Assembly: GCA_964017065.1 (NCBI GenBank)
Contig: OZ024783.1
Location: 3,770,932-3,834,931, forward strand
Length of the DNA: 64,000 bases
Source: Haliclona indistincta
Lineage: Eukaryota > Porifera > Demospongiae > Haplosclerida > Chalinidae
Direction of reading: 5' to 3'
Shown here: piece by piece, positions 11,901 to 23,516 of the stretch
Layout: each line of letters opens with the position of its first letter
Position numbering within the stretch: position 1 is the stretch's first letter
The notes under the pieces: model-generated
Databases searched by the model: none
What the model was told of the DNA's origin: nothing
What the model saw: the letters and a program-made list of their open reading frames with translations, nothing else
Program-made: the position numbers and the translations under genes

Positions 11901-12465
11901 CACCTGTGCACTAAGCAGTGTCTAGCTGCCTCACAGAGGGTCACTGGTAGAGCCAGGGCACCTGTGCACTAAGCAGGTGTCTAGCTACCTCACAGAGGGT
12001 CACTGGTAGAGCCAGGACACCTGTGCACTAAGCAGTGCCTAGCTGCCTCACAGAGGGTCACTGGTAGAGCCAGGACACCTGTGCACTAAGCAGTGCCTAG
12101 CTGCCTCACAGAGGGTCACTGGTAGAGCCAGGACACCTGTGCACTAAGCAGTGTCTAGCTGCCTCACAGAGGGTCACTGGTAGAGCCAGGACACCTGTGC
12201 ACTAAGCAGTGTCTAGCTACCTCACAGAGGGTCACTGGTAGAGCCAGGACACCTGTGCACTAAGAAGTGCCTAGCTGCCTCACAGAGGGTCACTGGTAGA
12301 GCCAGGACACCTGTGCACTAAGCAGTGTCTAGCTGCCTCACAGAGGGTCACTGGTAGAGCCAGGGCACCTGTGCACTAAGCAGGTGTCTAGCTACCTCAC
12401 AGAGGGTCACTGGTAGAGCCAGGACACCTGTGCACTAAGCAGGTGTCTAGCTGCCTCACAGACTG
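8957..12465. repeat. 58-bp tandem satellite, about 60 units, within a RYK-1 intron
   Basis: Head-to-tail array of a 58-bp unit containing CACAGAGGGTCACTGGTAGA and CCAGGACACCTGTGCACTAA. Variants include CTACCTCACAG, AAGAAGTGCC, AAGCAGGTGTC and GCGAAAAGCATG. Blocks of variants recur: the segment around 9407-9613 reappears at 11158-11364, an offset of 1751 bp, which shows higher-order duplication. It fills most of the intron between the juxtamembrane exon (12561) and the exon at 8662. The short reading frames in it (with repeated HRCPGS and LCGAARH) are not genes. Confidence 0.97.
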
Positions 12466-13067
12466 CACTAGATTGCCTGTGACCAAGCAGGCTTTTTCTA
12501 CAAATGCAACACCTGCTACTCCTCCCACACACACACACATGCAGTATTGTGTCCACTTACACATCCAGAGAGTGATCGGTATCTCCTCTTTCTTGGGTTC
12601 AATACTGTCCTTGTCATCTTCCTCTTCATAAGTATACCAAACCTGCTCAGCGATCTCGTGTGGATCATCCTGAAACTCAGGTCTACAGAAATTATAATAC
12701 ATGACCACTTTCAGTGCAGAAATTTAAGCATTATTACACCTATTTTCAACCTCCAGAAAAATAGAAAATATGTCAACTGGCTATACCAGTGTGTTTTGTG
12801 AAGATTTAGCGATCAATAAAATTGGGCATTTCTAACCAAAATTGAAAAAAAATCCCAATCAAAATGTGTGGGAGGAATGGCAAATTTGAGACTAAAGACT
12901 GACTGAGGATATGAAATTTAAGAAGAGATCATGTGAGAGTGGGAGTGGTTATGGTATAAGTGTCAACTTACTGAGCTTTTCTCATTCGTGCACATTTTAG
13001 ACACACAAGACAAAGAACAATGATGATAGAACAGATGACCAAGAAGACCAGCTGTGTACAGTCTTAG

Positions 13068-13254
13068 ACTCTAGCGGACAGTGTGGTTGGGTTCTGGATG
13101 GACTCGAACAGGTCAGCAAAATGCCTTTGGAACGAGCGGTACTCAGCGCTCTCGGTCTCCTGAACAGCAGCATAATAGACCAAGATCAACACTGGTATAT
13201 TCATATTGTGTAGCTAAGGGTAAGGTTTACCTGATCCACAGAACAAGACGCCAT
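13068..13254 (-). pseudogene. NLR 5' remnant (type-B exon 1 and part of the CARD exon)
   Basis: Exon 1 (13254-13231, MASCSVDQ) and the first part of a CARD exon (from 13159 down) match NLR-2, -3 and -5. Homology stops around 13068, where the sequence passes abruptly into the intron before the RYK-1 membrane exon. The piece is an orphan 5' end with no NACHT. It marks the breakpoint where a RYK block was joined to an NLR type-B unit. Confidence 0.85.
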
Positions 13255-13871
13255 ATTCAGATCAGCTGAGAAACCACACCCTTTGTAGGCGTAACCAGTC
13301 AGGGCTCGTGTTCCTGCTGCTGATAGTACTATTAGCTGAATGTAGTGAGTACCATAGCAATCTGGAGCTGCTGATCCAGGTGAGCTACTAGCTGTGGTCA
13401 TGTACTGACAGCATGGTTCTCGTGTGCTAGGGTTTATTCTAGTGTACACAGATGGTGGTGTGAGTGGCTTCTTGGCTTTCCTTGTAGCATGTACAGTAGT
13501 TATTCATCTGATAGTCCCACTTGCATTGTATTCTGGTTCACTTGTATATCATCATTTTTCTTTTAACCTGAATGACAGCAAATGATACCATTATGATATT
13601 ATTATAGTCAATGTAAATAATTATTCAAAGTACACATTAATGTGATTGCATGGATCACATAGTGTAAACACAAATCAATGACACAGTATCACAGTCATTG
13701 TGTTGAATGTGATATCTGATAGTTAGATCATTGTGTCTGTGAAGGCACTCAAGTGACTGATCTTTGATCTTTCCATTGTAGTGGACGCCAAATGGCATCT
13801 CTACTGGACTAATAATTATTTGACACTCACGTAAGCTTGCTCGCTGTGTAGACGCTCTCTCCGTCGCTCAG
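13255..13871. promoter_or_regulatory. Divergent intergenic region between an NLR 5' end and RPL13A-2
   Basis: Conserved in every unit and flanked by genes transcribed away from each other, so it probably holds both promoters. No clear TATA box is identified. It contains a degenerate RPL13A exon-2-like block at 13782-13830. That block has a good acceptor (TTTCCATTGTAG) and donor (CTCAC|GTAAGC) around VDAKWHLYWTN, which resembles the family start LDAKGHLLGRLA. A peptide-like frame on the - strand (TTASSSPGSAAPDCYGTHY) recurs in several units, but I cannot show it is translated. Confidence 0.5.
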
Positions 13872-14899
13872 GTCAGCACATAGTCTTAGTAAGATGTGAA
13901 GACATCAACATCAGCGGGAATTTCTATCGTAACAAATGTAAGCCACACCTACCCACACACAAAGGTCTATTCTTGGTCTTGTAGACTACACAGCCTTACC
14001 CTGCTTGCTTATTCTCTATTTTAGTGAAGTATCTTCAATTCCTTCGGAAGCGTTGTAATGTCAAGCCATCTCGTGGTCCCTTCCATCTCAGAGCTCCCAG
14101 TAGAATATTCTGGCGCACAGTACGAGGAATGCTTCCTCACAAGACGAAGCGAGGGGCAGCTGCTCTCAACCACCTCAAGGTGTTCGAGGGAGTACCTCCT
14201 CCGTATGATCGAGTGAAGAGAATGGTGGTCCCTCGTGCCCTGAGGGTGCTTCGACTAAAACCAGACAGGAAGGTGAGAGAGAAATGATAATAGCAAAATT
14301 GTTGACGTCTCTCTTTTCTCATAGTTTTGTGTGCTTGGACGTCTTTCTCACGAAGTAGGCTGGAAATACAAGGTATGTCCACACTGTCGCTTTGCACATG
14401 TACGTACGTGCGTGTTGTACGAGACTAGAGTCACATGCCTGTCAGGTGACCTGTGGTGGGTGTGTGCTAAGTTCTCGTAACAGTATGACAGCTGGAGCTA
14501 ATTCACTGTCAGAGCAAACCAGTGCTTTAGACAGTCACCACTCCTTCTGACATAGAATAGACGTGCTCACACTTACTAGGTTTAGACTAGTAAACAACCA
14601 TTGATCATTTTCTGATCTACAGGATATTGTTGATGCCCTCGAGACAAAGAGAAAGGCTCGTGCTGAAGTATACTACGAGAGGAAGAAGAAGCTTACAGTA
14701 AGTCAACAAATTTTTGAAACATCGTAAACTTCACTTCTTTCTCGCTCCTCCCCCACTTGTCTCTCCCTTCTTCCCTCGTCTCTCTCTCTCCTCTCTTTCT
14801 CTCTCTCTTCAGCGTCTCATGAAGCAAGCCGAAGCAGACTGCAAAGCTCGTGTTCAACCTATCAATGACCAACTCACTCAATTTGGACTGGAAGTGTAG
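13872..14899 (+). CDS. RPL13A: Ribosomal protein L13a, copy 2 (exons 3-7 open; N-terminus doubtful)
   Basis: Exons 13872-13937, 14025-14272, 14325-14372, 14623-14697 and 14813-14899 keep all splice sites and reading frame and encode the same protein as copy 1 over this part. The exon-2-like block upstream (13782-13830) is open here but lacks the G-R-L-A part of the family start. An intact full-length protein is therefore not demonstrated; this may be a transcribed pseudogene. The stop is 332 bp from the NLR-2 stop. Confidence 0.75.
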
Positions 14900-15231
14900 C
14901 AATAGTCAATGTAGACTGTATCACATGATGTCATCAAGCAGCATTGATACTATGAGAGTTGTTTGTCAAATATTTTACTTCAAAAAAATTGTGTGAACCA
15001 TTGCGTTAGTTTGTTACTATCATGAAGACAGTGATTTGCTATGACTACAATAACAAGAACTAAAAATTAATTTTATAAATTGTACACATAAAGTGGATAT
15101 GATTTTATCGAAGGAACATAAGAAAGTTGTTATAGTAATAGTTTTAGTGGTTCGAAATGTCATGAATACATTTACTAACATTGATATGATTAATAACTGA
15201 GTTTCATGAAGTGTGAAATGTCAAACATGTA

Positions 15232-18125
15232 CTATCTATCCCATGGTTCCAGCAGATGCTTATATTGTTCCTGGATGTGTGGTGGTAGCTTGTTATAGCT
15301 TGATTTATTAAGTCTCAACTTCTTTAATCGACTGTTACCAGCAGCCTCAATCAGTTGGAGCAGGTTAGTAGAGTCAGTACGATTTTGTATCCATCCAATA
15401 TGTAGTACTTCTAGTGTGTGGTGTGACTGTACAATGTTAGTGAGAACATGTAGATCAATGTCTCGTAGAAAACCACTAATCCCCAGGTAGGTCAGTGAAG
15501 TGATATTCATGATCAATGCAGCTAGCGGGGGAAGAAGGTTACGTGAGACGATGAGCTCTTTGAGGTTTGTGTTCTCATGTGGGAGGGGCTCATCATGAAG
15601 CACGATATCTTGTAGACCTAAATCTAATTTCAGTTCTTGCAGTGAAGATGGTTGAAATAATAGTTGAATGAGTGTGTTTGTACGTAGTTTAAACTTATGA
15701 TACTCTAGTCTCCTCAGTCCACTCCCTGGTGCTATCAGCTGCTGTAAGGCGACCACATCATCATGATCAAAATAATCATAATAAATAAATATGGTAAGAT
15801 GATGAAGTTTACAAAATTCTTTCAACGGAGTAATAATTTGAGAAAAAAATAAAGATTGTAATATCAAATACAGAAATCGAATTCTCTTCGTAGAAATAGG
15901 AGAGGACCTGAGACCCTTTACCAGAAGATTAACTCCCTCCATTCCCATATCGTCGTCGATTCTTAGTCCCCATCTTTCATCAAAGTGGCTGATGCAGTAT
16001 CCTGTGACATACCAGTCAAAACCAACTACAGGTTCAACAATGATTGTATCGTGTTTACTATAGTCCACCTTCACACTATCCATAATGTTAGGACACTCAT
16101 ATGCACAATGGACCAACTGTAGACGCTTAGAGGCAAGCAGCTGTACCAACTCCTGGTACACAGGGTGACTATGATAATCATCATGTCTGTACATTCCTGC
16201 CAGAAACCTCACAACAACACTACGTTCCTTTAGCCATTCTACCAGTTTAAAGCCACCAGGATTCACAATAGCAATATGGAGGGCAGTCAAGTATTCTTGA
16301 AGAGTGAGATGGAGGAAGGACTTGCGGTCTTTTTCATTATCCCAAGATGCTCAAAGTCCTCACCAAGGTCAGTGAAGACATACCTTTTCTCACACAGACT
16401 CTCATAGGCCACCTTGGCTAGCTGAAGAAGCTGCTGAGCCACTACAGGAAGAAGCTTGCTAATGTCCTCTGTACGCTGGAGGGAAGGAGGCATGCAATAC
16501 TCACTAGGAACCCGACGTGTGGACACGAGGTGCCTGCGAATGAGACCACAAGTGAGAGCGTCAAAGAGTTGTGTCATGGTTGTAGGGAAGGGAGTATCTG
16601 TGTCGTAGCTGTCCTGGTATATCAGGGCTACAAAGACGGCATTGAGAGGGATATACATCATACCATATATGGGAGGATTACTGGTGATGTAAGACAAGAA
16701 CCCTGCCAGGATATCCACACTAAACACGCTCTCAGCAAACCGCTTGATATCCTCCTTAGTGAAGCCTATCACCTCGAGGTGCCTGTCTATGTTATGCTGG
16801 CAGAGACTCCAGAGCTTAGCACTTACTGAAGGACGACTGGTGACAATAATAGTAGCCTCTGCCAGGAGCCTACCCTTGAGTAGATCTATGTAGACTGAGC
16901 CCTCCTGTCGCTGCTCACGAGGAAGCTCATCAAACCCATCGCACACAATAAGCATGCCTTCTCCTTCTCCCATTGCAGCCAAGAGCTCCTTCATGTTAGT
17001 GGTAGCATCACAAGGCAGCAGGTCCTCAAGGCAGCGTGCCTCTTGAGCCTTCTTATCTCTCAAGCGAACTAGCACCACTAACTCGTACTGCTTCACACTC
17101 TCTAACTCCTCCCACTTGTGACACACCTCCCATGCCAGTGTGCTCTTGCCGATACCTGGTGCACCCTCCACCAGGACACAACGTACTGGTCTATCATCCT
17201 CTCTGGGCTTTAGTATATGATCTAGTGCTATCGGAGCTTTCTCACACAAGATCTCTTCAGTTAAACCGTGGAGACTTTTTCTAGTAAACTCATCTGCTTG
17301 CTTCCTGGTGATACCCTTCTTGCTGATGACAGCTAGCTCAATGTAGTGCTTGCTGGCAGTAGTGAGTAGCTTATCATCATCAGGGAGTGGCTGTCGGTAA
17401 CATTTCTTTAGGAACTGTTTGTACTGTTTCCTGGTGATAGCTGAGGAGAGGAAACACATCATCCACTGGTCATTAGTGACTGAATATGTCATTATACCTG
17501 TTGTGCTTGAATGAGATGAAGAGGTGATGGAGGATGGTATCATACTATCATTGGTCTGTGCTGTAAGACACTGTCACATGTTATTCCACCATACACACAT
17601 TCTCTACTCACCAGCTGATGTGTTTGGTGGTAGGGACGACACCAGTTGAGGAGTGTGCAGTGACTTAAGTTGAGCTACATCAGAACACCATGCACTGGTC
17701 AGTGGATGTACTCAGACACACATTATCACACTCACCACATGTGGACCTCAGCTTGCCACAGAGGTGCTGCATTGAACTGTCCTTCTCTAGTGCTTCCACA
17801 AACTTGTGGTAGTTGCTGGGGTCTAGTCGGATTGCTGTTTCCGTCGCATCTAGGAGTTCAGACACTTTATCAGAGTCTACCAGTGTTCTACTGCAGATTC
17901 TCTTTCTCGTTTCTCGTGACAGTAGACCAGCTGCGAACAGTCTAGCGGACAGTGTGGTTGGGTTCTGGATGGACTCGAACAGGTCAGCAAAATGCCTTTG
18001 GAACGAGCGGTACTCAGCGCTCTCGGTCTCCTGAACAGCAGCATAATAGACCAAGATCAACACTGGTATATTCATATTGTGTAGCTAAGGGTAAAGTTTA
18101 CCTGATCCACAGAACAAGACGCCAT
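15232..18125 (-). pseudogene. NLR-2: CARD-NACHT open, LRR half out of frame
   Basis: Exons: 18125-18102 (MASCSVDQ), 18030-17736 (CARD), 17674-17612 and 17560-15232. CARD, linker and NACHT (Walker A GAPGIGKST, Walker B MLIVCDGFDEL) are intact. At 16320/16321, 34 bp present in the other four copies are missing; these encode the CTGPGCSYSFLHL region. The frame shifts and stops after PSSISLFKNT. The downstream LRR part (15232-16290) remains open but is disconnected. If expressed, the product would be a CARD-NACHT protein of about 540 residues without LRRs. Introns and flanks otherwise match NLR-3 and NLR-5. Confidence 0.87.
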
Positions 18126-18793
18126 AATTATTCAGATCAGATGAGAAACCACACCCTTTGTAGGCGTAACCAGTCAGGGCTCGATCGTGTTAATGTTCCG
18201 CATGTTCCCAGCAGTATCTTGCTGTCCTGCTGCTGATAGTAGCTGAGTGTAGTGAGTACCATAGCAATCTGGAGCTGCTGATCCAGGTGAGCTACTAGCT
18301 GTGGTCATGTACTGAGAGCATGGTTCTCGTGTGCTAGGGTTTATTCTAGTGTACACAGATGGTGGTGTGAGTGGCTTCTTGGATTTCCTTGAAGCATGTA
18401 CAGTAGTTATTCAGCTGATAGTCCCACTTGCATTGTATTCTGGTTCACTTGTATATCATCAATTTTCTCTTAACCTGAATGACAGCAAATGATACCATTA
18501 CGATATTATTATAGTCAATGTAAATAATTATAAAGTGTTCTAAGTACACATTAATGTGATTGCATGGATCACATAGTGTAAACACAAATCAATGACACAG
18601 TAACACAGTCATTGTGTTGAATGTGATATCTGATAGTTAGATCAGTGAGTGTGTGTGAAGCCACTCAAGTGACTGATCTGGTAATGTATTTGATCTTTCC
18701 ATTGTAGTGGACACTAAATGGCATCTCTACTGGACTAATATTTGACACTCACGTAAGCTTGCTCGCTGTGTAGACGCTCTCTCTGTCGCTCAG

Positions 18794-19834
18794 GTCAGCA
18801 CATAGTCTTAGTAAGATGTGAAGACATCAATATCAGCGGGAATTTCTATCGTAACAAATGTAAGCCACACCTACCCACACACAAAGGTCTTGTTCTTTCT
18901 TGATCTTGTAGACTACATACCCTTACCCTGCTTGCTTACTGTTGTTAAAATAATCTTCATTTCTCTATTGTAGTGAAGTATCTTCAGTTCCTTCGGAAGC
19001 GTTGTAATGTCAAGCCATCTCGTGGTCCCTTCCATCTCAGAGCTCCCAGTAGAATATTCTGGCGCACAGAACGAGGAATGCTTCCTCACAAGATGAAGCG
19101 AGGGGCAGCTGCTCTCAACCACCTCAAGGTGTTCGAGGGAGTACCTCCTCCGTATGATCGAGTGAAGAGAATGGTGGTCCCTCGTGCCCTGAGGGTGCTT
19201 CGACTAAAACCAGATAGGAAGGTGAGAGAGAAATGATAATAGCAAAATTGTTGACGTCTCTCTTTTCTCATAGTTTTGTGTGCTTGGACGTCTTTCTCAC
19301 GAAGTAGGCTGGAAATACAAGGTATGTCCACACTGTCGCTTTGCACATGTACGTACGTGCGTGTTGTACGAGACTAGAGTCACATGCCTGTCAGGTGACC
19401 AGTGGTGGGTGTGTGCTAAGTTCTCGTGACAGTGTGACAGCTGGAGCTAATTCACTGTCTGAGCAAACCAGTGCTCTAGGCAGTCACCACTCCTTCTGAC
19501 ATAGAATAGACGTGCTCACACTTACTAGGTGTAGACATGATCATTTTGTGTGTCTACAGGATATTGTTGATGCCCTCGAGACAAAGAGAAAGGCTCGCGC
19601 TGAAGTTTATTACGAGAGAAAGAAGAAGCTTACAGTAAGTCAACAAATTTTTGAAACAGTAAACTTCACTTCTTTCTCGCTCCTCCCCCACTTGTCTCTC
19701 CCTTCTTCCCTCGTCTCTCTCTCTCCTCTCTTTCTCTCTCTCTTCAGCGTCTCATGAAGCAAGCCGAAGCAGACTGCAAAGCTCGTGTTCAACCTATCAA
19801 TGACCAACTCACTCAATTTGGACTGGAAGTGTAG
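18794..19834 (+). CDS. RPL13A: Ribosomal protein L13a, copy 3 (exons 3-7 open; core substitutions)
   Basis: Exons 18794-18859, 18974-19221, 19274-19321, 19560-19634 and 19748-19834. The near-invariant block [15 protein letters not shown] reads [15 protein letters not shown] here, two unusual changes for a ribosomal protein. The exon-2-like block (18708-18752) has an in-frame TGA after VDTKWHLYWTNI. I judge it a decaying copy despite open exons 3-7. Confidence 0.68.
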
Positions 19835-20184
19835 CAATAGTCAATGTAGACTGTATCACATGATGTCATCAAGCAGCATTGATACTATGAGAGTTGTTTG
19901 TCAAATATTTTACATCATAAAAATTGTGTGAACCATTGCGTTAGTTTGTTACTATCATGAAAACAGTGATTTGCTATGACTACAATAAAAAGAACTAAAA
20001 ATTAAAAATAAATAAAAAATTTTTGTACACATAAAGTGGGGGTGCTTTTATTGAAGGAACATAAGAAAGTTGTTATAGTAACAGTTTTAGTGTTTTGAAA
20101 TGTCATGAATACATTTACTAACATTGATATGATTAATAACTGTTTATAAAAGAGTTTGATGAAGTGTGAAATGTCAAACATGCA

Positions 20185-23147
20185 CTATCTATCCCATGCA
20201 TATGGTTCCAGCAGATGCTTATATTGTTCGTGGATGTGTGGTGGTAGCTTGTCATAGTCTGATTTATAAAGTCTCAACTTCTTTAATCGACTGTTACCAG
20301 CAGCTTCAATCAGTTGGAACAGGTTCGTTTTATTCTCATCACTGCGGTAGAATACCTCTCCAATCTTCAGTACTTCTAGTGTGTAGTGTGACTGCACAAT
20401 GTTAGTGAGAACAGGTAGGTCATTACTGTCTAGTTCAACATATCCAATCTTCAGGTAGGTCAGTGAAGTGATATTCATGATCAATGCAGCTAGCGGGGGA
20501 AGAAGGTTAGGTGAGATGGTGAGCGCTTTGAGGTTTGTGTTCTCATGTGGGAGTAACTCATCATGAAGCACGATATCTTGATAACCTAAATTCAATGCCA
20601 GTTCTTGCAGTGGAGATGGTTGAAATAATAGTGGAATGAGTGTGTTCGTACGTAGTTCACCAATTCTTATATTATGATACTCTAGTTTCCTCAGTCCACT
20701 CCCTGGTGCTATCAGCTGCTTTAAGATCACCTCATCATCATGATCATAATAATAATGATGAATTAATATGATAAGACGATGAAGTTTACAAAATTCTTTC
20801 AACGGAGTAATAATTTGAGAAAAAAATAAAGATTGTAATATCAAACACAGAAATCGAATTCTCTTCGTAGAAATAGGAGTGGACCTGAGACCCTTTACCA
20901 GAAGATTAACTCCCTCCATTCCTTTATCGTCGACGATTCTTAGTCCCCATCTTTCATCAAAGTGGCTGATGCAGTGTCCTGTGGCATACCAGTCAAAACC
21001 AACTACTGGTCTAACATAGATTGTATCACGTTCACTATAGTCCACCTTCACACTATCCATAATGCTAGGACACTCATATGCACAATGGACCAACTGTAGA
21101 CCCTCAGAGGCAAGCAGCTGTACCAACTCCTGGTACACAGGGTGACTATGATAATCATCATGTCTGTACATTCCTGCCAGAAACCTCACAACAACACTAC
21201 CTTCCTCTAGCCATTCTACCAGTTCAAAGCCACTAGGATTCACAATAGCAATATGGAGGGCAGTCAAGTATTCTTGAAGAGTGAGATGGAGGAAGGAGTA
21301 GGAGCAACCAGGACCTGTACACACATTCACACTTGTGGTCTTTTTCATTGTCCCAAGGTGCTCAAAGTCCTCACCAAGGTCAGTGAAGACGAACCTTTTC
21401 TCACACAGACTCTCATAGGCCACCTTGGCTAGCTGAAGAAGCTGCTGATCCACTAGAGGAGGAAGCTTGCTAATGTCCTCTGTACACTGGAGGGAAGGAG
21501 GCATGCAATACTCACTAGGAACCCGACGTGTGGACAAAAGGTGCCTGCGAACGAGACCACGAGTGAGAGCGTCAAAGAGTTGTGTCATGGTTGTAGGGAA
21601 GGGAGTATCTGTGTCATAGCTGTCCTGGTATATCAGGGCTACAATGACGGCATTGAGAGGGATGTACATCATACCATATATGGGAGGATTACCGGTAATG
21701 TAAGACAAGAACCCTGCCAGGATATCCCCACTAAACACACTCTCAGCAAACCGCTTGATATCCTCTCTAGTGAAGCCTATCACCTCGAGGTGCCTGTCTA
21801 TGTTATGCTGGCAGAGACTCCAGAGGTCAGCGCTCACTGAAGGACGACTAGTGACAATAATAGTAGCCTCTGCCAGAAGCCTACCCTTGAGTAGATCTAT
21901 GTAGACCGAGCCCTCCAGTCGCTGCTCACGAGGAAGCTCATCAAAACCATCGCACACGATAAGCATGCCGTCTCCATCTCCTATTGCAGCCAAGAGCTCC
22001 TTCATGTTAGTGGTATCATCACATGGCAGCAGGTCCCCAAGGCAGCGTGCCTCTTGAGCCTTCTTTTCTCTCAACCGAACTAGCACCACTAACTCGTACT
22101 GCTTCACACTCTCTAACTCCTCCCACTTGTGACACACCTCCCATGCCAGTGTGCTCTTGCCGATACCTGGTGCACCCTCCACCAGGACACAACGTACTGG
22201 TCTACCATCCTCTCTGGGCTTTAGTATATGATCTAGCGCTATCGGAGCTTTCTCACGCAAGATCTCTTCAGTTAAACCGTGGAGACTTTTTCTAGTAAAC
22301 TCATCTGCTTGCTTCCTGGTGATACCCTTCTTGCTGATGACAGCTAGCTCAATGTAGTGCTTGCTGGCAGTAGTGAGTAGCTTATCATCATCAGGGAGTG
22401 GCTGTCTGTAACACTTCTTTAAGAACTGTTTGTACTGTTTCCTGGTGATAGCTGAGGAGAGAAACACATCATCCACTGGTCATTAGTGACTGAGTATGTC
22501 ATTATACCTGTTGTGCTTGAATGAGATGAAGAGGTGATGGAGGATGGTATCATACTATCATTGGTCTGTTGTGCTGTAAGACACTGTCACATGTTATTCC
22601 ACGATACACACATTCTCTACTCACCATCTGATGTGTTTGGTGATAGGGACGACACCAGTTGAGGAGTGTGCAGTGACTTGAGTTGAGCTACATCAGAACA
22701 CCATGCACTGGTCAGTGGATGTACTCAGACACACATTATCACACTCACCACATGTGGACCTCAGCTTGCCACAGAGGTGCTGCATTGAACTGTCCTTCTC
22801 TAGTGCTTCCACAAACTTGTGGTAGTTGCTGGGGTCTAGTCGGATTGCTGTTTCTGTCGCATCTAGGAGCTCAGTCACTTTATCAGAGTCTACCAGTGTT
22901 CTACTGCAGATTCTCTTTCTCGTTTCTCGTGACAGTAGACCAGCTGCGAACAGTCTAGCGGACAGTGTGGTTGGGTTCTGGATGGACTCGAACAGGTCAC
23001 CAAAATGACTTTGAAACGAGCGGTACTCAGCGCTCTCGGTCTCCTGAACAGCAGCATAATATACCAGGATTAACACTAGTATATATATTCATATTGTGTA
23101 GCTAAGCTAAGGGTAAAGTTTACCTGATCCACAGAACAAGACGCCAT
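20185..23147 (-). pseudogene. NLR-3: single-base frameshift between CARD and NACHT
   Basis: Exons: 23147-23124 (MASCSVDQ), 23043-22749 (CARD), 22687-22625 and 22573-20185. One base of a CC/GG pair is missing at 22460/22461: TGTTTCTCTCC here against TGTTTCCTCTCC in the other copies. This shifts frame after NDQWMMCF. The remainder, from about LSSAITRKQY through NACHT and LRR, is open for 763 codons from an ATG in the shifted frame (MDDVFLSS). A CARD-less NACHT-LRR product from that ATG is conceivable. A sequencing or assembly error cannot be excluded for a single homopolymer base. Confidence 0.85.
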
Positions 23148-23516
23148 ATTCAGATCAGCTGAGAAACCACACCCTTTGTAGGCGTAAGGTAGATGGGAGT
23201 AACTCCGGACGAACTTTACGTAAACGGTCGGCGTTCAGTTGTAGAAGCCGGTATCACCATCAGATCTGCAGCATTTTCTAGTACGCTACTGTGCTACAAA
23301 TACCGAAGATGTTAGTAAACGAAAACATCCACTGACTGTTGTACGGCGTGAAACTCGTCCCCCACTGACAACTGGCCATGTTGCTAACTACGGACACACC
23401 CATTACGATCAAATATCACTGAGAAGAATACAAGATACTGCAAAGCATGTTTTGGTATTATCTCGAAAAAGGAAATAAACTTGCATTTTGCACTTCGAAC
23501 ACTGCAACTAATAATT

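Noticed and set aside
8957..12465. CRISPR-like array
   Set aside because: There are no unique spacers; the whole 58-bp unit is conserved, so it is a satellite.
13201..13449. 82-codon frame with TTASSSPGSAAPDCYG upstream of the NLR start
   Set aside because: It runs through the NLR first exon into its intron. The upstream part recurs in other units but with different frames and ends, so translation is unsupported.
16287..17543. NLR-2 as an intentional two-gene arrangement (NACHT gene plus LRR gene)
   Set aside because: Comparison with the four other copies shows a simple 34-bp deletion between the two frames and no promoter between them.
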